DNA of 64,000 nucleotides from contig JAOUBJ010000004.1 of the NCBI GenBank assembly GCA_029860345.1, positions 1 through 64,000 on the forward strand. Reading direction: 5' to 3'. Origin of the DNA: Candidatus Zixiibacteriota bacterium (lineage in GTDB: Bacteria; Zixibacteria; MSB-5A5; GN15; FEB-12). Below are positions 1 through 8,941 of this stretch, one piece after another. Below the pieces are notes generated by a model. It saw nothing but the letters and a program-made list of their open reading frames with translations, did no database searches and had not been told where the DNA came from. Both the position numbers and the translations under genes were made by a program. How positions within the stretch are numbered: position 1 is the first letter of the stretch; each line of letters opens with the position of its first letter.

Positions 1-96
1 ATTGAACCGGTCATTATAGTCATACTTGGTGTGGTCATTGCATTCATACTGGTAGCTATGTACCTGCCTCTGTTCGACCTTGTCGGCGCACTCTAG
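1..96 (+). CDS. PilC/GspF-family inner-membrane protein, C-terminal end (partial)
   Basis: Reading frame 1 is open from the window edge to TAG at 94-96 and gives the last 31 residues, beginning IEPVIIVILG and ending MYLPLFDLVGAL. The pattern (EP, then a hydrophobic helix, then AMYLPLFDL near the end) is the characteristic last transmembrane helix and tail of PilC/GspF proteins, the polytopic inner-membrane platform of type IV pili and type II secretion. Only the tail is present, so pilus and secretion versions cannot be told apart. The rest of the gene, and probably a pil/gsp cluster, lies upstream of the window. Confidence 0.8.
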   Translation: MEPVIIVILGVVIAFILVAMYLPLFDLVGAL

Positions 97-116
97 ACGA
101 CGACTATCCAAAGACA

Positions 117-145
117 GGGGCAGCACCCTCAAAAGATCCTGCCCC
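117..145. terminator. weak hairpin between convergent genes
   Basis: A 7-bp inverted repeat (GGGGCAG at 117-123, CTGCCCC at 139-145) lies between the end of the PilC/GspF gene and the convergent end of the GIN-domain lipoprotein gene. It could terminate from either side. There is no clear T-run, so it is only a candidate. Confidence 0.3.
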
Positions 146-168
146 AGATAAATAACCAACCCACAAAC

Positions 169-909
169 TCAATTGGCGTCGATCACCCCGCCCAGGCCGG
201 TGTCGGTGCCGGTGATGGTCGGGTTACCACGATAATAGACGGAACCGAGACCGGATAGATTAGCATCCAAAGATTCGGATACATTGACCTCGGCGCTGCC
301 GACACCGCTGAGTGTCACGTCGGTTGTCCCGGTGGAAAGCTCAAATGCGTGCAGGTCGCCGGCCGATGACATCTCACAGGTGTGGGTGTCGGCTGTACCT
401 GTCAGTGTCAAGCTACCCGGTCCGCTAAACAGCGTACTGACTGTTGAGACTTCCACATCCAGGTCTATTGTGCCGGCTCCGGTAAGGGCCAGGTCAATGT
501 GCTCGGTTTGGAGAGTGTTGTGTCCACCCATGCTCCCGACACCTGCCAACTCCAGTGCCTTCAGGTCGGCCACGACAAGATCAACAACCAAATCGTAGTC
601 TCTCGCATCGATGCCGTCTTGAACTCGGATGTCCAGGTGACTTCCTGAGTGACCGGTCTGAAGGTACGGCATAATATTGTCGTCGACAGTAACAGTCACC
701 GACTGCGGAACGCCGAAAGTGATATTGACCTTACCGGCAGCACTCAATGTAAGTTCGTCGAAGTCGCCTACGGTGCGGCTTTCCGTTTCCAACACGCCGG
801 ACCCCTTGATCGTTGAAGAAGTTAGCGGGTTGCTTTGGTTATCCTCGCTGCAGGACACACACAGCATTGCTATGACGGCTACCATCAAGACAGCCTGCTT
901 GGTATACAT
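169..909 (-). CDS. GIN-domain (DUF2807) lipoprotein
   Basis: The product is a 246-residue predicted outer-envelope lipoprotein. The N-terminus MYTKQAVLMVAVIAMLCVSC is a short basic-hydrophobic signal with a Cys at a plausible lipobox, followed by an SEDN spacer. The rest is a right-handed beta-helix-like GIN domain (DUF2807): GSGVLETESRTVGDF near the start, then repeated L-x-G-x-G turns such as LELAGVGS, LALTGAG and VTLSGVGSAEV. I chose the ATG at 909 because AGGA lies 9 nt upstream; a TTG seven codons earlier lacks this. A clear paralogue lies at 43695-44435, sharing the TVTVDDNIMP core and the YYxGxPTI...GLG tail. Family members are surface proteins of unknown specific role. Confidence 0.85.
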   Translation of the reverse strand: MYTKQAVLMVAVIAMLCVSCSEDNQSNPLTSSTIKGSGVLETESRTVGDFDELTLSAAGKVNITFGVPQSVTVTVDDNIMPYLQTGHSGSHLDIRVQDGIDARDYDLVVDLVVADLKALELAGVGSMGGHNTLQTEHIDLALTGAGTIDLDVEVSTVSTLFSGPGSLTLTGTADTHTCEMSSAGDLHAFELSTGTTDVTLSGVGSAEVNVSESLDANLSGLGSVYYRGNPTITGTDTGLGGVIDAN

Positions 910-966
910 CGTTATGTTTCCTTTTGTCAAAAACGTTTTTTGTTACATCGTTACAGGGTTACTGGG

Positions 967-1629
967 TTACTGAGGGTCACGACCCTGTCCGAAAACATAG
1001 CTGACACCGAAGCTAAACTCCGGGCCGCTATAGTTTGAGCTGCCTCCGATAGGTTTATCGAAATCGGACATCAGATTGTATGAAACCGAGACCCCGGTCA
1101 TGAAATGGCGCCCAGTGATAAAATCAACACCGCCGCCTATCTGACCGCCCAGCACAGTTTCGGTCGTAGCTTTTTCTACCAAGGTCTGGCCTAAAAGCAA
1201 CTCGGCCTGGCTACCCACAAAAGGTCCAACCCCGGCGCTAAGGTACGGCCTCATCGATGACTTGCCGGTCACACTCGGTAAGTACCACTTGGCCTTGACC
1301 AGCAGGTGGGTAACGGAGGCCGCCGTTGAAGAACTCCGAAGGAATCCAAACTTGGCTTCCACTTTGGCGCGCATTACGCCAATGTCGATGTTCAAGGCCA
1401 GATGCTCCGAAAAGTTGTATCCATATTTCAGCCCACCGAGAAAGCCGGAGCTTCCCACCGAGCTGGTCATACCACCAATTCCAATTTCGGTTCGAACATC
1501 TGCTACCTGATTCCAGACACCTAACTGCAAACCGATCTGGTGCCGGTTCTCCAGTTGATTGGCATCGGCCACGGCTGCAAGAGTGAGAGTCAAGCAAGCC
1601 AGCAATACAATTGTCTTGAATACGTACAT
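967..1629 (-). CDS. outer-membrane beta-barrel protein
   Basis: The 220-residue protein begins with a Sec signal peptide (MYVFKTIVLLACLTLTLAAV, cleavage near ADA-NQ). Alternating hydrophobic/polar strands rich in Gly and aromatics follow, e.g. IGLQLGVWNQV, GGLKYGYNFSEHLALNID, YLSAGVGPFVG, FMTGVSVSYNLMSDF. It ends in a strand with a terminal aromatic (FGVSYVFG), then a short tail. Size and pattern fit the 8-stranded OmpW/OmpX/opacity-type barrel superfamily. AAGGAG lies 8 nt before the ATG. It is 57 bp upstream of the GIN lipoprotein gene on the same strand, so both may be co-transcribed. A specific function cannot be assigned. Confidence 0.75.
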   Translation of the reverse strand: MYVFKTIVLLACLTLTLAAVADANQLENRHQIGLQLGVWNQVADVRTEIGIGGMTSSVGSSGFLGGLKYGYNFSEHLALNIDIGVMRAKVEAKFGFLRSSSTAASVTHLLVKAKWYLPSVTGKSSMRPYLSAGVGPFVGSQAELLLGQTLVEKATTETVLGGQIGGGVDFITGRHFMTGVSVSYNLMSDFDKPIGGSSNYSGPEFSFGVSYVFGQGRDPQ

Positions 1630-2190
1630 GTTTCTTCTCCTTTATATATACCGGTGTATCAATCTATCAAATCTTGCATCGTCAGTTCGCTTCTCTGTTG
1701 AGGCCGTCGCGAAGCGGTCCTTTATTTGTTTTCCGGCCCGTTTACTTTTCAGTCAGCACTTTGTCTTCGTGCTTCATGCTGTGTGCAACTTCACCGACGC
1801 GTAACTTTGTCGGCCAGTCAGACTCGTTTTGGTGCGGTGGCAGCGGGCGATTAAACTCTGTCCGAATCCGTGGTCTTCGCAGTCGCAGATTCAACGAAGG
1901 GGATAGACGCAGAGTCCAGGTATGCTTTACGCGCCTTTCGTGGGGATGTTTCAGTCTTACGGAGTCTTTTTTGTATTGATTTGTCCACAAACCGAAGGTT
2001 CATGAGCCGGACATTCCGACATCAACTGTCTCAGTCCGACCAGCGACAGCCCACACAGATTCGGTGCCTTGGCGGCAAAGCAAATCGACGCCCCAGTTGT
2101 CTCACATCAGAAACCTTGCAATATGGATTCTATATCGCTATTATTTGTCCTTAGCGATAGCCCTGTGGCGAGTCCAGTTCTGAGGAGATT
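1630..2190. other. gene-free divergent region
   Basis: About 560 bp separate the barrel gene (minus) from the first kinase gene (plus), so both promoters should lie here. Short open frames exist on both strands, but none has a convincing ribosome-binding site, signal peptide or recognisable motif. I see no repeat or RNA gene. Confidence 0.5.
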
Positions 2191-4848
2191 GTGGCCGACC
2201 AAGAACCTGATGACAACACCCGCACCCACGTGGTCCTGACTCAGGGCACGATGGTTTCACACTACCGCATAGTCGAGAAGATCGGCGCCGGTGGCATGGG
2301 TGAAGTATATCTGGCTGAGGACAGCAAGCTGTCTCGTAATGTTGCACTTAAGTTTCTGCCAACACACTTGTGTCAGGATGAAGACAGTCGCACTCGGTTT
2401 ACTCGTGAAGCCAAAGCGGCGGCCAAACTCGATCATCCGAATATCGTCCCGGTCTACGAAGTTGGGGAGTTTCAGGGACGTCCGTTTTTTGCCATGGCCC
2501 ACATCGGAGGCGAGCCACTTCGCGAAATCACGAAAGCTGGTAAGCTCACGGTTGCTGAGGCTGTTGGCCTGACTATGCAAATCTGCGAAGGTCTCCACGA
2601 GGCCCACGATGCAGGGATCGTTCACCGGGATATCAAGCCGGGCAATATCATCATAGACACGAAGGGCAAACCCCGCCTGCTGGATTTTGGGTTGGCGACG
2701 GTTACAGGGGAGGAGAAACTGACCAAGACCGGCTCTACCCTTGGAACCGTTGGGTACATGGCGCCGGAACAGATATCCGGCGGGAAAATTGATAAACGGT
2801 CAGACCTATTTTCCCTCGGCGTGATTCTGTACGAGATGTTGACCGGTCGTCGTCCTTTCGAAGGGGACAACGATGCCGCCGTTATCAGCGCGATAACAAC
2901 GTCGACTCCGGAACCGATCGCCCGATTCAAATCCGGCGTGACTGGGGAGTTGCAACAGGTAATCAACAAGGCACTGGCCAAGGACCCATCGCTCAGATAC
3001 CAACATGCCGACGGAATGCTGGCCGACCTGAGGAGATTAACCGTTGAGACAGCCCCGCCCAGGAAAAACCGTTTTGCATTGTGGGCAGCCGCTGCACTTG
3101 TTTTGATCATTGGGGGATACTTCATTGCAGTCTTAATGAAGGAACCCAAAACTGTAGCCGTAACTGAGCTACCCGTTTTGATTGTGTTGCCATTTGAGAA
3201 TCTTGGTTCAGATACGGATGAGTATTTCTCCGATGGTATCCGGCATGAAATCTGGTCACGACTATCAACTGTTAACGGCATACGAGTGATTTCGCCAAGA
3301 AGTGCTGACCAATATAAAGAAACCGACAAGAGCGCAGAACAGATCGGCCAGGAAACGGGCGCCGACTATATCCTTGAAGCTGCCATTCGATGGGATAAAT
3401 CCGGCGAAGTTGACCTTATTCGCATGACGCCGAGGTTAACCAAGACCAGTGATAACTACCTAATGTGGTCGGATAACTATCAACAAGTGCTCCTACAGAT
3501 CTTTGAAGTTCAATCAAAGATAGCTGATCAAATCGTGATCGCCTTGGGATTGACACTGGTGGAAACCGGAAAGTTGGCCCCCGATGGGGCCCCGACAACC
3601 AATATGGCGGCCTACAATTTCTACCTGCGTGGTCTTGAGATTTCCAGTCATACCTTTACGTTGTCTGATTTTAATAGTGCTATCGAAATGTTTGACTCGG
3701 CCATAGCTTTGGATTCAAGTTTCGCTTTGGCCTGGGCACAAAAATCTATTAATCATTCCACGTTTAATTTCTTTTTCACGACCGTGGACGTTAAACATCA
3801 TAAAAGAGAAGCTCTAAGAGCCGCCGAGAAAGCCATGGAGCTTGACCCGATCCTGCCGTCAGCGAATATCGCGATGGGAACCTACCATAATTATGTTAAG
3901 AGAGATTATGATAATGCACTGGCATCATTATATGCAGCCAAATCCGAAGTTGTCAGCAATGCTGATCTTTCCGAGGCCATTGGAGTTGTTAAGATGCGCC
4001 AGGGAGAGTGGCAGGAAGCTCTATTGCTATTTGAAGAGGCGACTCGGATTGATCCTCTGAACCATCGAAGGTATTATTACCTGGCTAACGACCTGAGTAT
4101 GATACGTGATTACGAGTTGGCTGATAAGTATATAGCTCGAGCCCTTGTTCTGGATCCGAGTAATCCGGATGCCGCTTACATGAAGATCTTTGTAGATCTG
4201 CTCCATCATGGCACGGTTGATGTTGAGGGGAATTCATTCAAGAAACTGGTCACTGATGTCGGGTTGGCAGAGATATCAACCTATGAACTCACATCGGCGA
4301 CATCCCTCGGTTTGTGGCGCTTCATCATCGACCGCATTGATCCCCAAGAGGCACTGGAAAATGTTCGTCGGGTCGGGGATATCCGAGGTACCATCACCGA
4401 AAGAACACCACACCGCGTACAGTTGAACATTGCCCAGATATTTGACCTAACCGGACAGCATGATTCGGCCCAAATCCATTATGACTCATCACGGATTATT
4501 CTAAGTAGTATTATCGATCTGGGTGATTTTCAATTTCATGCTTACGCTGAGCTCGGGCTGACATACGCGCTGATGGGCAGTAAAGAGGAGGCGATTGAAG
4601 CCGGCAAAAAAGCCAAAGAGTTGATGTCCGTTGACGACTGCCATTGGTGAGGACCGGACGCGGTCATGGTCATGGCCCAGATTTACTCTATCGTCGGCGA
4701 GTACGACTTGGCTATCGATGAATTGGAATACGTGTTGTCGATTCCTTCGTGGTGTACACCCGCGCTGCTGAGAGCGGACCCCATTTTTGCCCCCATGCAA
4801 GAATTGCCCCGCTTTGTAGCCTTGCTTGAGAAGTATGATTCGAAATGA
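2191..4848 (+). CDS. transmembrane Ser/Thr kinase with TolB-like and TPR domains; candidate selenoprotein (in-frame TGA 4648-4650)
   Basis: Predicted sensor kinase of 885 residues if the TGA is decoded. The N-terminal PknB-type kinase shows GAGGMGEVYLA (32-42), Lys54 in VALK, HRDIKPGN (145-152), DFG at 165 and an APEQ segment. One transmembrane helix follows at about 292-313. Outside it come a TolB/FlgO-like segment (VLPFENLGSDTDEYFSDGI) and TPR repeats. I chose the GTG start because GAGGAG precedes it and the N-terminus aligns with the next gene. After DDCHW the frame meets TGA at 4648, then continues for 65 codons (GPDAVMVMAQIY..., SIPSW..., LEKYDSK), which is the usual last TPR and tail of this family. 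The final TGA overlaps the next gene's ATG as ATGA. If TGA stops, the product is 819 residues and lacks its tail. Confidence 0.8.
4662..4677 (+). promoter_or_regulatory. candidate bacterial SECIS hairpin of the first kinase gene
   Basis: Stem GGTCAT (4662-4667) pairs with ATGGCC (4672-4677), six pairs including one G-U wobble, closing a GGUC loop (4668-4671). Seventeen nucleotides separate the TGA from the loop, within the 16-37 nt range described for bacterial SECIS elements. The loop begins with G, as in E. coli fdhF, whose loop is GGUCU. The same hairpin recurs in the paralogue downstream. Confidence 0.6.
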
Positions 4849-7475
4849 CAGACCATAACGACGACAACACCCGCACCCATGTCGTGCTAACCAAAGGCGC
4901 GATGGTGTCGCACTACCGGATTGTCGAGAAGATCGGCGCCGGTGGCATGGGTGAGGTCTATCTGGCCGAAGATACTAAGCTCAAACGCAAAGTTGCCCTC
5001 AAGTTTCTCCCTTCCCATCTGATCTCGAATGCAGAGGTCCGCACCCGCTTTGTGCGGGAAGCCCAAACAGTAGCCAAACTAAACCATCCAAATGTTATCA
5101 GTATCTATGAAGTCAGCGAACTCAGTGGACGCCCCTACTACGTGATGGAACTGGTCGAAGGGGAGACTCTTGAGGAGATCGTTCAGGGAAAGACTCTTCC
5201 GTTTGATGTCATCACTGAGTACGCCATTCAGATCTGCCAGGGGCTGGGAGAGGCGCACCGAGCATCGATCGTGCATCGCGATATCAAAGCGGCCAATATC
5301 GCCGTTGATACACAGGGTCGTGTCCGAGTTCTTGATTTTGGCCTGGCCGCCACGGCAGGCGATGAAAAACTGACCAAGACCGGATCGACGCTCGGCACGG
5401 TCGCCTATATGTCGCCCGAACAGGTATCGGGACGTGACATCGATCATCGCTCCGATCTATTTTCACTCGGAGTCGTGCTTTACGAGTTAATAGCCGGACA
5501 GACTCCATTCAAACGGGACAACGAAGGTGCTACTCTCAAAGCGATCATCGAAGACAACCCGGAGCCGTTGACTCGGTACAAGTCGGACGTTCCGGAGAAG
5601 CTCCAAGAAATAGTATTCAAGCTGCTGGAAAAGGACAGAGAACTGAGGTACCAGTCAGCCGAAGGTGTCATCGCCGATCTCAAGCGTCTCATGTACGACT
5701 CGCAGCAGACCGGTTACACACGAATGGCCAGGCGATCAGGCAAAACACCGACCGTAGTCGGTGTCACGGCTGTTCTGATGGTAGTGGCGGCTGCGCTGCT
5801 TTACTTTCAGTTTAGACCAGTCGGTGACGGGTCGCATTCGGACGATGCGGTTCCAATGATCGCCGTGCTGCCGTTCGAGAACCTTGGTTCGCCCGAAGAT
5901 GACTATTTCGCAGATGGCATAACCGAAGAGATAACTTCACGCCTGGCCATGATCAAGGGGCTGGGAGTAATCTCGCGCATGAGTTCTGTGAAACTCAGAG
6001 AGAGCCATAAGACTCTTCAGGAAATCGGTCGCGACCATGGGATCGATTATGTGCTTGAGGGTACGGTTCGCTGGAGCAAGGTGGGCGACCAGTTGAAAGT
6101 TCGGATCACACCACAATTGATTCAGGTATCGGATGACCGGCATCTTTGGGCAAGCAACTACGAACGCACCTTGATGGAAGTGTTCGCGGTCCAGGCTGAT
6201 ATTGCAGAGAAGATAGTCGATCAACTCGGACTGACCCTGCTTGAATCCGATCGTCAGAATCTCGCCAGCATACCGACCGACAATCCTGAAGCATACAAGT
6301 TCTATCTCCAAGCACTACAACATGTGAGACGCAGTACCGGATATTCAGACTCTAAGGGCGCTCAGACTGCTCTCGATAGTGCCGTAATTCTTGACTCATC
6401 TTTCGCATTGGCTCACGCCCTGCGATCAGAGTCTTATACCAACGTTGCCGGCGGTCTACCTGAAACAGAGAATGGCAAAACGGCGCTCGAAGCGGCTGAA
6501 CGAGCACTGGAGCTTCAGCCCGGACTTTCGCAGGGTCACCTGGCCCTGGGCAGATACTACTACTTCGTTGCCGCCGATAACGAAAAGGCTCTTGAGCACT
6601 TTTCGAGGGCCAAATCTGAACTCTATAACGACCCCGAACTGCTCAATGCGATCTCAAACGTGCAGATAGAACAGAACTACCTCGAAGAGGCATTGGTTAA
6701 TCGTAGCAAAGCGGCTGACCTCGACCCTCTAAACCCCAGAAGACACTCCAATCTGGCTAGAGTACTGCGATCCCTGCGCAGATTCAGTGAAGCTGAACAG
6801 TCAATTAATCGCGCCATAGCTTTGAATCCGGAAGCTCAATACTATTACGAGTCAAAGATCGAAGGCCTGATAGCACAATACGGCGATATAGAGAGAATAA
6901 AGCCGGTTGTAAACGAAGCACTCGAGTATTGTGATACATCCAAGTTCGTCATCAAAAACTCAGCATGGACGAGATTCATCCCTGACCTTAAAACTGATTC
7001 GGTCATTGCAGGTTTCTTCCAGATGGAAGTTGAGGATACTTCCAAGGGAGGCATGTTTCCAGAACTATCCTCGTATGGTCTAGGTCATCTTGACATGCTT
7101 GAAAACAAGCCTGAAGAAGCAAGAAAACGAGCCGGAGGATTCGACGGTACGTTCGACGGGTGGCAAGGACTACTTCTCTCTTTCGCCGGAGATTGTGAAC
7201 AGGCGATTGAAGCCGGTTTAAGAGACAAGGAGTTGGTCGAAACCACCGACTGCTCCCCCTGACATTCGGTCGAGGGTACGGCCATGGTCATGGCCAGAAT
7301 ATACGCTAACTGCGAAAAGTACGACGAAGCAATCGATGAACTTGAATTAGTGCTTTCTCTGGAGACGTATATTACAGCGAACACCCTGAAACTCAAACAT
7401 TGGATCGACCCCCTCCGCGACCACCCGCGCTATCAAGAGCTTATCGCCAAGTATGCTCTCCCCGAAGCGATGTAG
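4845..7475 (+). CDS. transmembrane Ser/Thr kinase with TolB-like and TPR domains; second candidate selenoprotein (in-frame TGA 7260-7262)
   Basis: This is a tandem paralogue of the preceding gene (876 residues with readthrough). It has the same order: GAGGMGEVYLA loop, Lys53 in VALK, HRDIKAAN (144-151), DFG, a transmembrane helix (VVGVTAVLMVVAAALLYF), a TolB-like segment (IAVLPFENLGSPEDDYFADG) and TPRs. After TTDCSP the frame meets TGA at 7260, then reads HSVEGTAMVMARIYANCEKY and on to LRDHPRYQELIAKY, the conserved C-terminus of the family. Both paralogues therefore carry Cys-x-x-TGA (CHWU, CSPU) at the same TPR helix junction. The start is ATG in the ATGA overlap with the readthrough stop of the previous gene, which suggests translational coupling and a common operon. 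If TGA is a real stop, the product is 805 residues. Confidence 0.8.
7280..7295 (+). promoter_or_regulatory. candidate bacterial SECIS hairpin of the second kinase gene
   Basis: GGCCAT (7280-7285) pairs perfectly with ATGGCC (7290-7295) around a GGUC loop (7286-7289). Twenty-three nucleotides lie between the TGA and the loop. Compared with the upstream paralogue, one stem position changes from a G-U to a G-C pair, so pairing is kept. The loop is identical. Confidence 0.62.
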
Positions 7476-7671
7476 GGGAACTCCAAGCGACCGCAGCAGG
7501 TGAAGCTACCACCAAATCCCATCCATCTGTTGTCACAAACACTTGGTGAAAACAAAATGCTTGCCTTCAAAGATATTTGAGAAACACCTTACCCTACCGT
7601 GTGGTTTATACTAACTACACAAGCTCGTGTGAGCAGGTTTGTCAAACAGTCTAACAAACGAGGTGATATTC

Positions 7672-8235
7672 ATGGTAGAACTAACCGCTCTGTGGCTACC
7701 GATACTGCTGTCCGCAGTGGGAGTGTTCATTGTCAGTTCCATAATACACATGCTCATCCCCTACCATCGAAACGACTTCAAGAAAGTCCCGTCGGAAGAC
7801 GATGTGATGGAATCGTTGCGCCAGTTCAATATTCCACCCGGCGACTATGTTATCCCATGCGCCGATAGCATGAAAGTTATGGGCTCCGATGAGTTCAAAG
7901 ATAAGTGTACCAAAGGTCCTGTGGCTTTCATGACTGTATTGCAAAACGGTCCGATGAAAATGGGCGGGAGTCTAACGCTATGGTTTTTCTATAGCCTGCT
8001 TGTCGGAATCTTCGCTGCCTATATAAGCGGCCGAGCACTGGGACCGGATGCCTACTATCTGACCGTGTTTCGATTCGCCGGGGCCACCGCCTTTGTTGGC
8101 TACTCGCTGGCCCTCCTGCAAAACTCAATCTGGTACAAACGCAACTGGGGTACAACGCTCAAGACGATGTTCGACGGGTTTTTGTACGCCCTGGTAACGG
8201 CGGGTGTTTTCGGTTGGCTGTGGCCGCGCGTATGA
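7672..8235 (+). CDS. conserved small integral membrane protein, function unknown
   Basis: The 187-residue protein has an N-terminal membrane helix ([20 protein letters not shown]). A soluble stretch of about 65 residues follows, with [22 protein letters not shown] and two Cys. Three or four further helices ([50 protein letters not shown]) reach the C-terminus. GAGGTG lies 6 nt before the ATG at 7672; a TTG 11 codons earlier has no such site. It is followed after 27 bp by the glyoxalase-like gene on the same strand, so the two are probably co-transcribed. I do not recognise a named family. Confidence 0.8.
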   Translation: MVELTALWLPILLSAVGVFIVSSIIHMLIPYHRNDFKKVPSEDDVMESLRQFNIPPGDYVIPCADSMKVMGSDEFKDKCTKGPVAFMTVLQNGPMKMGGSLTLWFFYSLLVGIFAAYISGRALGPDAYYLTVFRFAGATAFVGYSLALLQNSIWYKRNWGTTLKTMFDGFLYALVTAGVFGWLWPRV

Positions 8236-8262
8236 GACAACCATCGTACAAAGGATATCGTT

Positions 8263-8745
8263 ATGCGAAGAATCGTGATAGCAACTTTCATCATTGCGCT
8301 GATGTGTGGATGGTCCGGACTTTGGGCGCAGGAAACTGAACAGGAGAAGGCAAAAAACGGTATGAAAATAAAACTCGCGGGCATTATCGTAGACGACCAG
8401 GACAAGGCGCAGAAGTTCTACACAGAGGTCCTGGGCTTTGTGGTAAAGGACAACATCCCGGTGGGGGAGTTCCGATGGCTCACGGTCGTCTCGCCGCTGG
8501 AGCCGGATGGCACTCAACTGGCGCTGGAACCGAACGATAACCCGGCTGCCAAAACCTTCCAGAGCGCTCTCTTCGCTCAGGGAATACCGGCGACGGCGCT
8601 GTTTGTCGACGACATTCAGGCGGAATTCGAGAGACTCAAGAAACTCGGCGTGAAGTTCACAGTAGAGCCGACGGAAACCGGCGGGGTGACAATCGCCGTC
8701 TTCGATGACACCTGCGGCAATCTCATCCAGATCGTGCAGGAGTGA
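8263..8745 (+). CDS. glyoxalase/VOC-fold protein with signal peptide
   Basis: The product has 160 residues. MRRIVIATFIIALMCGWSGL-WAQE looks like a Sec signal peptide, followed by a complete vicinal-oxygen-chelate domain: KLAGIIVDDQDKAQKFYTEV, then GEFRWLTVVSPLEPDG, LALEPNDNPAAKTFQ, ATALFVDDIQAEFERL and the closing FDDTCGNLIQIVQ. Cytoplasmic members of this DUF-type VOC group usually start at the MKIKL position (here residue 35), so the export signal is an addition. Start: ATG with AAAGGA 7 nt upstream. The VOC fold supports many activities (isomerase, dioxygenase, binding), so the substrate is unknown. An alternative internal start at Met35 would give the cytoplasmic form. Confidence 0.85.
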   Translation: MRRIVIATFIIALMCGWSGLWAQETEQEKAKNGMKIKLAGIIVDDQDKAQKFYTEVLGFVVKDNIPVGEFRWLTVVSPLEPDGTQLALEPNDNPAAKTFQSALFAQGIPATALFVDDIQAEFERLKKLGVKFTVEPTETGGVTIAVFDDTCGNLIQIVQE

Positions 8746-8754
8746 GAGGGTACG

Positions 8755-8905
8755 TTGTCAACCGCCCCAAACAAGGTTTGAGGCGGCCACCCGGTCGACA
8801 GGGCGTCGGTGCCGTCGGGCGACTCGCCTGACGGTTCTGAAGTAGGGCGTATACGCCCTCGAATCCGCCGCCCTGAAAGAAAAGGCAGGTTTGAAAACAA
8901 ACCTG
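8755..8905. repeat. dispersed GC-rich intergenic repeat (copy)
   Basis: CCGCCCCAAACAAGGTTTGAGG followed by CGGCCACCC is the reverse form of a motif (GGTGGCACCCTCAAAC...GTTTGGGG) seen near 20404, 22985, 23108 and 60709. Next to it, TCGGGCGACTCGCCTGACGG resembles the palindrome in the elements near 15655, 41514 and 63054. No gene is visible. Confidence 0.55.
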
Positions 8906-8941
8906 CCCCGCACCCTGAAAACACTGCGCTATGTGCTGCTT

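Noticed and set aside
4648-7262. The two TGA codons as ordinary stops with decayed downstream remnants
   Set aside because: Both downstream segments stay in frame, match the family's normal ending, and carry no further stops. The position is identical in the paralogues, and Cys sits at -3 in both. I keep ordinary termination only as an alternative.
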